64,000 nucleotides of DNA from Aquibium sp. A9E412 (GTDB lineage Bacteria > Pseudomonadota > Alphaproteobacteria > Rhizobiales > Rhizobiaceae). The DNA lies in contig NZ_JAOAOP010000002.1 of assembly GCF_030398335.1 (NCBI RefSeq), positions 1 to 64,000 on the forward strand. The letters are read 5' to 3'. The notes below the pieces were generated by a model, which searched no databases, was not told the origin of the DNA, and saw only the letters and a program-made list of their open reading frames with translations. A program made the translations under genes and the position numbers. Shown here piece after piece: positions 26,014 through 33,619 of this stretch; position 1 is the stretch's first letter, and each line of letters begins with the position of its first letter.

Positions 26014-27039
26014 TCAGTCTGCGGCGAGCGCGACGGGCCGCCCGGTGCGGAAGGCCTCCTCGGCCGCCAGGCAGACCTCGACGGCGACCCGCGCCTCCTC
26101 CGGCGGCAGGATCGAGCGGCCCTCGCGGAAGCCGGCGAGCGCCTGGCGGATGTTCTCCTTGAGCTCGAACACCTCGCCCGACAGCGGAATGTCGACCGCC
26201 TCCGGCTCGGCCTCGCCGCGCTGCACCTTGAGGGCGAACTCGGGATGCAGCGTGCGGTCCATCGCCCCCGACCACCAGGTGCGCGCCGCGCCGTGCGTGC
26301 CGGCCACCTCGAGCAGCGTGTGATGCTCGAAGCCCGACAGGCACTGGCTGAGCACGGCGAGCGAGCCGTCGGCCCATTCCAGCGTCGTGGCGAAGTTGCG
26401 CACCAGGCCGCCCTCGCCGCCGCTGCCATGGGCGTGCACGCGCGCCGGCTTGCCGTTCTCGCGCGCATACCACATGACGAGATCGAAGAAGTGGACGAGT
26501 TCCTCCAGGATCCACGAGCCGACCCGGGCGGGATCGTAGCGCCAGCCGCCGGAGCCCTGGCGGAACTTGTGGCGGAACAGCGACAGGTGCTGGTACTCGA
26601 CGCGGCCGAGATCGCCGGCGGCGACGATGTCGCGCACCGCACCCCACTGGCGCGAGACGCGCAGCTCGTGGTTGAGCGCCACCTTGCGGCCGCTCCGCGC
26701 GGCGGCGGCGATCACCCGGTCGCACTCGGCGAGCGTCAGCCCGAGCGGCTTTTCCAGGAAGACGTCGGCGCCCGCCTCGAGCGCCGCGGCGGCGTAGTCG
26801 GCGTGCACGTGGTTCGGCGAGGCGACGACCACCACGTCGAAGCCGCCGGCGCCGAGCATGGCGCGGTAGTCGTCGAAGCGGGCGACGCCGGGAAGCTGCT
26901 CGGCCGCCGCACGGGCGGAATTCTCGCCGTGGCAGTAGAGCGCGACGATCTCGGCACCGTCGATGTCGGCCACCGCGCGCGCATGCATCTGGCCCCAGGC
27001 GCCGAAACCGGCGAGCGCGATGCGGGTGGGATTGCTCAT
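26014..27039 (-). CDS. Gfo/Idh/MocA-family oxidoreductase
   Basis: This is a 341-residue NAD(P)-dependent oxidoreductase. The Rossmann motif is ALAGFGAWGQMHARA (residues about 7-21). The family's catalytic-lysine motif is FLEKPLGLTL (about 93-102), and the C-terminal alpha/beta domain begins at NHELRVSRQWG. Members oxidise or reduce sugars, inositols and related polyols. It overlaps the amidohydrolase gene by 4 bases on its upstream side. In an operon with an aldose-epimerase-like protein, SDR and amidohydrolase it probably handles a sugar-like intermediate. Confidence 0.9.
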   Translation of the reverse strand: MSNPTRIALAGFGAWGQMHARAVADIDGAEIVALYCHGENSARAAAEQLPGVARFDDYRAMLGAGGFDVVVVASPNHVHADYAAAALEAGADVFLEKPLGLTLAECDRVIAAAARSGRKVALNHELRVSRQWGAVRDIVAAGDLGRVEYQHLSLFRHKFRQGSGGWRYDPARVGSWILEELVHFFDLVMWYARENGKPARVHAHGSGGEGGLVRNFATTLEWADGSLAVLSQCLSGFEHHTLLEVAGTHGAARTWWSGAMDRTLHPEFALKVQRGEAEPEAVDIPLSGEVFELKENIRQALAGFREGRSILPPEEARVAVEVCLAAEEAFRTGRPVALAAD

Positions 27040-28265
27040 GGTGCCTCCATTGCGTTGTCTCGATCGGATCGGCCGCCGGCCGGGCGGTCATGGCCGGCCT
27101 CGAAGGGCCTTGCGGCCGGCGCCACGAAGGTGCCGGCGCGGTAGAGCCCGGCCGGCCGCAGCAGCCAGCGGCCGCGCCGCTCGCCGCCCGTCACGTCGCG
27201 GAAGGGAAAATCGGCCGGCACCGGCGCGATCAGCGTGACGTCGGCCACCGCCCCCTCCCCCAGATGGCCGAGGTCGGGCCGGCGCAGCGCGCGGGCCGGG
27301 GCGTCGGTCGCCATCGCGAGCACGTCGGCGATCGGCACGCCGCAGGCGACGAGCTTGCTCATCGTGTGGGCGAGATCGTAGGCCGGCCCGTCGACGCACA
27401 GGCTGTGCACGTCGCTCGACACGATGTCGGGCGCGAAGCCCTCGGCCACCGCCTGCTCGGCGCTGTCGAAGCCGAAGGCGCCCATGCCGTGGCCGATGTC
27501 GAACAGCACGCCGCGCTCGCGCGCCCGGCGCAGCGCCGGCAGCACGCGGCCGGCCTCGTCGACCGGCGCGTTCGGCGCCGGCCGGAAGCAGTGGGTCAGC
27601 ACGTCGCCCTGCCGCAACCGGTCGACCACCGCCGCATAGGAGGGCGGCGGCCGGCCGATGTGGCTCATCAGCGGCAGGCCCGCGCGCTCGGCGGCGTCGA
27701 GCGCGCAGTCGAGCGCGGCAAGGCCGAGCTCGCCGGAGGTGCCGGCGCCCATGCGCACCTTGATGCCGACGATCGTGTCGCGGTTGGCCTCGGCGACGGC
27801 CACGCAGTGCGCGACGGACAGCAGCGCCCGGTCGGCCGCCTCGCCCACCATCATGCCGCGGTCGAAGGCGAAGATGCCGGGATAGGAGATGTTGAGATAG
27901 GCGAGCACGCGGGTGGCGGCCGGGCGGATGACGAAGTCGCGCAGGCCGGCATAGGTGCCGGCGCCGGCGCTGCCGGCATCGACCAGCGTGGTGACGCCCG
28001 AGCGCGCGGCGAGCGGATCGGGCGCGACGCCGAGCGCGGTGGCGGAATGGTAGACATGGGTGTGCAGGTCGATCAGGCCCGGCACCACCATGAGGCCCTC
28101 GGCGTCGTGCACGCGCGCCGCCTCGGCCGGGTCGATGCGCGGCGCGACCGCCGCCACGCGGCCGCCGGCCAGCGCCAGGTCGAAGCGGCCGTCGCGGCCG
28201 GCGCGCGGGTCGACCAGCCGGCCGCCGGCGATCAGCAGGTCGTAGCGCGGCCGCCGCGTCACCAT
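27036..28265 (-). CDS. Amidohydrolase/deacetylase-family metallohydrolase
   Basis: This is a 409-residue TIM-barrel amidohydrolase of the dihydroorotase-like subgroup. Metal-site residues fit: H68 and H70 (DLHTHVYH), the probable carboxylated lysine K169 (GIKVRMG), H202 (SHIGRPP), H225 (LTHCF) and D285 (SSDVHSL). The GIKVRM motif is typical of the deacetylase/amidohydrolase group related to D-aminoacylases and imidazolonepropionase-like proteins. It overlaps the SDR gene by 7 bases and the Gfo/Idh gene by 4. It gives the catabolic region a second amide-cleaving enzyme besides the DMFase-like pair. Natural substrate unknown. Confidence 0.88.
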   Translation of the reverse strand: MVTRRPRYDLLIAGGRLVDPRAGRDGRFDLALAGGRVAAVAPRIDPAEAARVHDAEGLMVVPGLIDLHTHVYHSATALGVAPDPLAARSGVTTLVDAGSAGAGTYAGLRDFVIRPAATRVLAYLNISYPGIFAFDRGMMVGEAADRALLSVAHCVAVAEANRDTIVGIKVRMGAGTSGELGLAALDCALDAAERAGLPLMSHIGRPPPSYAAVVDRLRQGDVLTHCFRPAPNAPVDEAGRVLPALRRARERGVLFDIGHGMGAFGFDSAEQAVAEGFAPDIVSSDVHSLCVDGPAYDLAHTMSKLVACGVPIADVLAMATDAPARALRRPDLGHLGEGAVADVTLIAPVPADFPFRDVTGGERRGRWLLRPAGLYRAGTFVAPAARPFEAGHDRPAGGRSDRDNAMEAP

Positions 28266-28930
28266 GGCAGCGGCGTGCCGTCATAGGACAGGAGCTGGCC
28301 GGTCTCGTGGTTGCCGAGCCGGGCGATCACGCCGCGCATCGAGGCGACGCTGTCGGCGACCGCCAGCGCGCCGCCACCGCCGCCGCCGGCCGTGTCGACC
28401 CAGCCGGGATGGATCAGCACCACGGTGATGCCGCGCGCGAAGAGGTCGACCGCCAGGCTGCGCATCAGCGCGTTGAGGCCGGCCTTGCTGGCGCGGTAGC
28501 CGTAGTGGCCGCCCGACAGGTTGAGGCCGATCGAGCCCATGCGGCTGGTGACCGCGGCGATGCGCCGCTCGCCGCTCGCCGCCACGTTGTCGGCCAGCGT
28601 CTCGACCAGCCGCAGCGGCCCCATCGTGTTGACCTCGAGCATCTGCCGCACATAGCCGAAGTCGAGCGCGCCGAGGCGGCCGGTGTCGAGACCGATGCCG
28701 GCATTGGACACGAGCAGGTCGATCGGCTCCGCACCCAGCGCCCGCTTGAGCGCGACGAACGCCTCCGGCCGCGTGACGTCGAGCGGCAGGTTGCGGATGC
28801 CCTCGACGCCGGCGATGGCATTGGCGATGTCGCGGTGGGTGGCGACGACCGACCAGCCGGCCCGCGCATACTGCAGCGCGAACTCGCGGCCGATGCCGGT
28901 GTCGCAGCCGGTGATCAGCGTCGTCGGCAT
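28259..28930 (-). CDS. Short-chain dehydrogenase/reductase
   Basis: This is a 223-residue classical SDR. The cofactor motif is TLITGCDTGIGREFA (residues 4-18), the NAG motif is LLVSNAGIG and the active site shows S-x-n-YxxxK as SRMGS and YGYRASK. The end GQLLSYDGTPLPW is unlike fatty-acid-type SDRs. It shares a TGATG junction with the aldose-epimerase-like gene upstream and overlaps the amidohydrolase gene by 7 bases. It probably oxidises or reduces a hydroxyl group of the same substrate. NAD versus NADP preference cannot be fixed; HRDIANA after beta-2 has no clear acidic NAD-selector. Confidence 0.88.
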   Translation of the reverse strand: MPTTLITGCDTGIGREFALQYARAGWSVVATHRDIANAIAGVEGIRNLPLDVTRPEAFVALKRALGAEPIDLLVSNAGIGLDTGRLGALDFGYVRQMLEVNTMGPLRLVETLADNVAASGERRIAAVTSRMGSIGLNLSGGHYGYRASKAGLNALMRSLAVDLFARGITVVLIHPGWVDTAGGGGGGALAVADSVASMRGVIARLGNHETGQLLSYDGTPLPW

Positions 28931-29823
28931 CAGGCGCCCGCCCCGGCGGCGTCGGCCGGCCGGTAGGCAAGCCGCACGGCATGCCGCGCCGCCGCCCCCG
29001 GCGCCAGCCAGCGCATCGACGGCTTGTCGGCCAGCGTGCCGGCGAAGCCCGCCGGGTCGGAATGGCCGGTCCAGGCCTCCATGCACAGGAAGGGCGCGCC
29101 CGGCCGGCTCCACAGCGCCAGATGCGGGAAGTTCTCGACCGCCATCGCGATCGCCGCGCCGTCGGGCGCGACAAAGCGCAGGCTGCGGCTCGCCGCGTCG
29201 AGGAAGCACAGCGCCTCGCCGTCTAGCAGGCGGTCGGCGAGCGGCAGGACGCGGCCGGCGAGCGGCACGGGCCGGCGGCCGGCGCCGATCAGCCCGTCGG
29301 CCGTGATCTGCGGCACCGCGGCGCGCTCGGGCCGGGCGAAGACGACGCGGTGGCCGGCCCGCGCGCCGGCGGAAAACGGCCAGCGGAAGCCGGGGTGGAA
29401 GCCGAGCGCATAGGGCATGGCGCGGCGGCCGGTGTTGGCGACCTCGAAGGCGATCGTGAAGCGGCGCGGCGTCAGCCGGTAGCGGATGTCGAGGCGGAAG
29501 GCGAAGGGATAGAGCGCCCGGGTGGCGGGGCTGTCGACGAGCCGCAGATGCAGCCGGTCGGCGCGGCACCCGACCACCGCGAACTCGGCGTCGCGGGCGA
29601 AGCCGTGCACGCCGGGGCGGTAGCTCCGGCCGTCGGCGACGAGCCGGCCGCCGGCGAGATGGCCGACGATCGGAAACAGCACCGGGCTCGAGCGCGACCA
29701 GTGGGCGGCGTCGCCCGGCCACAGCAGATCGGCTCCGCCCGTCCGCCAGGCGACCGGCTCGCCGCCGCCGGGCGCAACGCACGCCTCGGCATCGGCCGAG
29801 ACGAGCCGCACGGGCGCGCTCAC
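28930..29823 (-). CDS. Aldose 1-epimerase (mutarotase)-like protein
   Basis: This is a 297-residue member of the galactose-mutarotase-like fold. Visible family parts are SPVLFPIVGHLAGG, RPGVHGFARDAEF (a His-Gly-Phe typical of this group), GFHPGFRWPF with its catalytic-type His, and PHLALWSRPGAPFLCMEAW. It would interconvert anomers of a sugar or recognise a hexose phosphate. A GTG start at 29823 is chosen; upstream in-frame sequence is arginine-rich and non-conserved in look. It is the first gene of the five-gene leftward operon, so the promoter should lie in 29824-30243, shared with the divergent IclR gene. Confidence 0.85.
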   Translation of the reverse strand: MSAPVRLVSADAEACVAPGGGEPVAWRTGGADLLWPGDAAHWSRSSPVLFPIVGHLAGGRLVADGRSYRPGVHGFARDAEFAVVGCRADRLHLRLVDSPATRALYPFAFRLDIRYRLTPRRFTIAFEVANTGRRAMPYALGFHPGFRWPFSAGARAGHRVVFARPERAAVPQITADGLIGAGRRPVPLAGRVLPLADRLLDGEALCFLDAASRSLRFVAPDGAAIAMAVENFPHLALWSRPGAPFLCMEAWTGHSDPAGFAGTLADKPSMRWLAPGAAARHAVRLAYRPADAAGAGA

Positions 29824-30020
29824 CGGGCCGCCCCGCGGGGCGGCGGCCGGCGTCCTGCGAAACGACCGGCGACGGACCTCAGGGAGGAGGCGGTCCGGGC
29901 CGGCTGAGCGGGCGCGTGTTGCGGCGGCATGGGCGATCGCGTGGTCTCCTTGCGGACGGGCGTGCGCCGGCACGGCACCGCCGGCCGACAAGCGTTAGCC
30001 GACGCGGCGGCCGGCGAACA

Positions 30021-30054
30021 GAGCCGGTTTCGGGCAAAAGGACGGAGCCACTTT
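30021..30054 (+). promoter_or_regulatory. GAGCC direct repeat, copy 2, in the 29824-30243 intergenic region
   Basis: The 420-base gap between the aldose-epimerase operon and the IclR gene holds no gene I can support. Inside it are GAGCCGGTT (30021-30029) and GAGCCACTT (30045-30053), again 24 bp apart, matching copy 1 at 23399-23432 including the block GACGGAGCCACTT. This suggests that one regulator, probably MocR, acts at both promoters. No -10/-35 pair could be assigned with confidence. Confidence 0.55.
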
Positions 30055-30243
30055 GCGCCCAGACGGCGTGCGCGGCTGCAACCGGACGTTTCCTCGCGGC
30101 GGCATGGCGTGCTAGACCAGCAGGCCGAAGAACGTGACGTGGACCGCGGACGACGCGATGAGCCTTCCAATCGATCCTGCCGGATGCATGCCAGGCCGCG
30201 CGCGGCGGCCGGCGGCACCGGGCGCAGGCGGGAAACGGACCCG

Positions 30244-31092
30244 ATGAACGAGAACGCCCCCCTGCCCGCCGCGCAAGGCGCGGCCGAGACGGACGGCCGC
30301 TCGCGGCTTTCGGTGCAGGTCGTGCACCGCTCGCTGCGCGTGCTGGAAACGCTGTCGGCGGCGATCGGGCCGCTGTCGCTCAGCGCGGTCAGCCAGGCCG
30401 TCGGCCTGCACCGCAGCACCACGCTGCGCATCCTGCGCACGCTGGCCGACGACGGCTACACGGTGTTCGATCCCGACAAGCGCACCTGGGTGATCGGCCC
30501 GGCGATCCTGCGCCTGCAGGCCGGCGCGCGGGCGCATGGCGACCTGCGCCACGTGGCGCTGCCGATCATGCAGGCGCTGTGCGAGCGCGTCGGCGAGACG
30601 GTGCAGCTCGCCACCATGCTCAACCACCAGGTGTGCTACCTGGAGAAGGTCGAGCCGCCGGAGCAGCAGGTCAAGGTGCTGACCGAGATCGGCAGCCGCC
30701 GGCCGCTCTACTGCACCGCGCTCGGCAAGGCACTGATGAGCGGGCTGGAGCCGGCCGAGCTCGAGCCGCTGGTTGCGGCGATGGAGCTGGTGCCGCACAC
30801 CGAGCGCACGGTGACCGACCGCCGCGCGCTGCTCGACCAGGTGGCCGAGGCACGGCGCCGCGGCTACGCGCTCGACCTGCGCGAATACAACCGCGCCGTG
30901 CAGTGCTCGGCCGCGCCGGTGCGCGACGCGACCGGCAGCGTGGTCGGCGCGCTCAGCATCTCGACCATCGGGCTGGAGGCCGATTCGGCGGCCTTCCGTG
31001 CGATCATCGACCGCAACGTGGAGGCCGCGCAGGCGCTGTCGCGCGCGCTCGGCTGGCAGCCGCCGGCCGCCGGGGCCGCCGACGGGGCGTGA
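30244..31092 (+). CDS. IclR-family transcriptional regulator
   Basis: This is a 282-residue regulator: an N-terminal winged helix (about 20-85; SLRVLETLSAAIGPLSLSAV and GLHRSTTLRILRTLADDGY) and a C-terminal ligand-binding IclR domain (about 95-270; ALCERVGETVQLATM, PLYCTALGKALMSGL and ALSISTIGLEADS). IclR proteins often control adjacent catabolic operons in response to a pathway acid. The ATG at 30244 gives the standard length; a longer frame to 29929 runs through the regulatory region. It diverges from the five-gene operon starting at 29823, which it may regulate, and may also act on the palindrome at 12706-12756. Confidence 0.93.
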   Translation: MNENAPLPAAQGAAETDGRSRLSVQVVHRSLRVLETLSAAIGPLSLSAVSQAVGLHRSTTLRILRTLADDGYTVFDPDKRTWVIGPAILRLQAGARAHGDLRHVALPIMQALCERVGETVQLATMLNHQVCYLEKVEPPEQQVKVLTEIGSRRPLYCTALGKALMSGLEPAELEPLVAAMELVPHTERTVTDRRALLDQVAEARRRGYALDLREYNRAVQCSAAPVRDATGSVVGALSISTIGLEADSAAFRAIIDRNVEAAQALSRALGWQPPAAGAADGA

Positions 31093-31377
31093 GCCGGCCA
31101 GGCGGCGGCGTGGCCGCCGCGCCGAAGCGACCGGTCGCCGCGGCGCGGCGTGTCCGTGCTGTCGATCCGCCACCCCCGCCTTGCGCGGCGGCCCGCCCGT
31201 GCTGACCGCCGCCCGGCGCGCGATTGCGCAACGGTCGGCGCGGAAGAAACCGGGCGGACGAAAAACCGGAATGCGAGACTGGCGTCGCCGGCCGGCTGCG
31301 GCGCGACCGGCAACGGCCGCGGACACCGAGCGGCGATCCGCTCCGCTTTCGGGAAACAAGGAGGCCATTCGAGAGAA

Positions 31378-31454
31378 TGGCGCGAGTGACGGGGCTCGAA
31401 CCCGCGACCTCCGGCGTGACAGGCCGGCACTCTAACCAACTGAGCTACACCCGC
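31378..31454 (-). tRNA. tRNA-Asp (anticodon GTC)
   Basis: A complete 77-nt tRNA on the minus strand with encoded CCA (TGG at 31378-31380 on plus). The acceptor stem is GCGGGTG (31454-31448) with CACTCGC (31388-31382), one G-T pair. The anticodon stem-loop is GCCGGCCTGTCACGCCGG... with GTC, and the T arm is GCGGGTTCGAGCCCCG. Nothing appears degenerate. Confidence 0.96.
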
Positions 31455-31655
31455 GCGAACGCGTCTCTTTTCGAGCTCGCGTGTGGCGGTCAATTAGGCG
31501 GTTCTCGGAACCCTGTCAAGCAGGCGCGCGGGCTTTTCAAGCATCGCGCCGAGCCGGCGCGACCGCACCGCCCCGCCGGCCCGCGCGGGCGGCCGCCGGC
31601 GGGCCGATTTTCCTTGCGGGGCGCCGGCAAACGGCCTAAACGGACCGCCGCCGAG

Positions 31656-31731
<76 letters not shown>

Positions 31732-31740
31732 CGCCATCCC

Positions 31741-32050
31741 TGTACGACCCGGAGACATGGGTAACAGCTTGTCCGTAAGACATGGGTGACAAGCTCGTGC
31801 TTGGCGAGGGTTGTCGCTGGTCTGCAAGGTCCCCTGTTCCAGGTCGATCTATGCCAGATCATGGTGCATGAAGCTGACCAGCCAAATGCCCTCGTCGACC
31901 TCCTTGATGCCGAGGCTTTGACCGGCCAGCACGGTCGAGACATTGACCTTCTTGCGGTGCATGCAGATGCGTCCGCTGGCGGTGACGAGGATGTCCCCTG
32001 TCGTGGAAGGGGTACTCCACGTCTGGCACGGAGCCGTTCCAACTGCCCAA
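31741..32050 (-). pseudogene. Decayed IS481-type transposase C terminus and IS end
   Basis: Read leftward, the frames give EYPFHDR, then after a one-base shift ILVTASGRICMHRKKVNV, STVLAGQSLGIKEVDEG and IWLVSFMHHDLA, then past a stop IDLEQGTLQ, matching the C-terminal part of IS481/IS3-like DDE transposases. An extra base in the CCCC run at 31995-31998 shifts frame, and a stop lies at 31849-31851. The outer end has paired copies of GACATGGGTRACA (31754-31766, 31779-31791) and AGCTTGT/ACAAGCT arms (31766-31772, 31789-31795). The catalytic domain is missing, so this is a dead fragment. Confidence 0.8.
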
Positions 32051-32357
32051 GGTGCCCCTGCTGACCCAAGCGTTTCACCGGGCGATCACGTCGATCCCGG
32101 CGCAGCAGCCCCCCTTCTACGACGAGACCGGATTGATGCGGACGATCGGGCGACCGGCCTCCGACGGATCGGCAAGCCGGGGCCGCCGGATCACGGAACT
32201 GATCGAACGGCACGCCGCCTCGAGGCTGATCCACCTGCCGCCGGGCGCCGCGACGTCGAGACCCCGGCCGCACAGCGGGAACCGCAGCGTTCGGCCGGCG
32301 TTCGCCCGGCATGGACCGGACGATGCGACAGCGCGGCGCCGGGGGTGCAAAGGCGCG
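32051..32357. other. Non-coding stretch after the IS remnant
   Basis: About 300 bases between the transposase fragment and the BNR-repeat gene. Open frames cross it in both directions but none has recognisable protein motifs. The inner boundary of the IS remnant is not visible, so part of this may be further decayed IS or displaced chromosomal sequence. Confidence 0.4.
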
Positions 32358-33323
32358 ATGACCACGCTCTACGCCGCCACGGGCGACGGCTTCGCCCGCC
32401 TCGAGGCCGCCGCGGCGAGCCACACCACAACAGTCACGCTCGAGGGCCGCGGCGTGCGCTGCCTGACGGTCGATCCGCGCGACGGCGACACCGTCTATGC
32501 CGGCACGCCGGACGGGGTGTTGCGCAGCGCCGACGGCGGCCGGAACTGGCGCGCCCTGCCGCTCGCCGGCGCCGACGTCTTCTCGCTCGCCGTCAGCGCG
32601 GCCGACGGCGCAGTCTATGCCGGGACGGAGCCGAGCCGGCTGCACGTCAGCCGCGACGCGGGCGCCACCTGGCGGGAGCTCGACGCGCTGCGCGCCCTGC
32701 CCTCGGCGCCCGACTGGAGCTTTCCGCCGCGGCCGTGGACGAGCCATGTCAGCGCGATCGCGCCGGACCCGCACGACGCCGACCGGCTCATCGCCGGCAT
32801 CGAGCTCGGCGGCCTGATGCTGAGCCGCGACGGCGGTGCGCGCTGGATCGACCATCGGCCGGGCGCGCAGAAGGACGTGCACGCGCTCGCCTGGCATCCG
32901 CGGGCGGCCGGCCGCGCCTACGAGGCGGGCGGCGGCGGCGCGGCGTGGAGCCGGGACGGCGGCGAAAGCTGGCGGCCGGCCGACGCCGGCCGGCCCGACG
33001 CCTATTGCTGGGGGCTTGAAGTCGACGCCGAAGACGCCGACACATGGTACGTTTCGACCGCACCGGGGCCGCGCCACGCGCACGACCCGGACCGCGATGC
33101 CGAAGCGGCGATCCACCGCTGGCGCGGCGACGGGCCGTGGGTGGCGCTGGCGACCGGCCTCACGAGCCTGCCGCGGGCGCTGGCGGCCGCGCCCGGGCGG
33201 CTGTTCGCCGGGCTCGGTGACGGCCGCCTGCTGGCGCTCGATCCGGCCGGCGGCGGCTGCCGGCGGCTGGCGCCCGAGGGGCCGCCGCCCGCGCGCATCG
33301 AGGCACTGGCGGTCGCCGGCTGA
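32358..33323 (+). CDS. BNR/Asp-box repeat beta-propeller protein
   Basis: This is a 321-residue protein made of repeated propeller blades with at least four Asp-box motifs: SADGGRNW, SRDAGATW, SRDGGARW and SRDGGESW. These occur in sialidases and in photosystem-assembly-like or glycoside-hydrolase-like exo-alpha propellers. No signal peptide is visible at MTTLYAATGDGF, so it is probably cytoplasmic, and no sialidase catalytic triad could be placed. ATG 32358 starts the first recognisable blade; the longer frame to 32052 adds unrelated sequence. It is the first gene after the IS remnant, and a 76-residue gene follows. Function unknown. Confidence 0.8.
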   Translation: MTTLYAATGDGFARLEAAAASHTTTVTLEGRGVRCLTVDPRDGDTVYAGTPDGVLRSADGGRNWRALPLAGADVFSLAVSAADGAVYAGTEPSRLHVSRDAGATWRELDALRALPSAPDWSFPPRPWTSHVSAIAPDPHDADRLIAGIELGGLMLSRDGGARWIDHRPGAQKDVHALAWHPRAAGRAYEAGGGGAAWSRDGGESWRPADAGRPDAYCWGLEVDAEDADTWYVSTAPGPRHAHDPDRDAEAAIHRWRGDGPWVALATGLTSLPRALAAAPGRLFAGLGDGRLLALDPAGGGCRRLAPEGPPPARIEALAVAG

Positions 33324-33375
33324 GCGGCGGCACGCGGGGGGCGTGCCGGCGCGGCAACTGCATCAGGAGGGGCCC

Positions 33376-33606
33376 TTGCCACCGAACGACATGGATCGCG
33401 TGCTCGAACATCTGCCGCTGCGCATCGGCGCCTACGTGCCCGACGACCTCCTGGAGGACTGGTTCGCGCCGGGCTCCGGCATGAACCCGGCGAGCCAGGC
33501 GGCGACCGCCGCGGCGGAAGCCTATGGCCGCCGCTTCGAGTGCGAGTTCCGCTACTATCCGGAGCGCATGGAGGGCGTGTTCTGGAAGTGGGTGCCGGCG
33601 ATCTGA
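33376..33606 (+). CDS. Small conserved-looking hypothetical protein
   Basis: This is a 76-residue protein from a TTG start at 33376, which has AGGAGG 5 bases upstream; the first ATG (33391) is 20 bases from that site and gives 71 residues. It is neutral to acidic with aromatic clusters (RYYPERMEGVFWKW near the end). No family is recognised. The ribosome-binding site and position after the propeller gene (52 bases) support it as a real gene. The 3' neighbour, an MBL-fold gene, is convergent 13 bases away. Confidence 0.55.
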   Translation: MPPNDMDRVLEHLPLRIGAYVPDDLLEDWFAPGSGMNPASQAATAAAEAYGRRFECEFRYYPERMEGVFWKWVPAI

Positions 33607-33619
33607 CGGCCGCGCCGCC

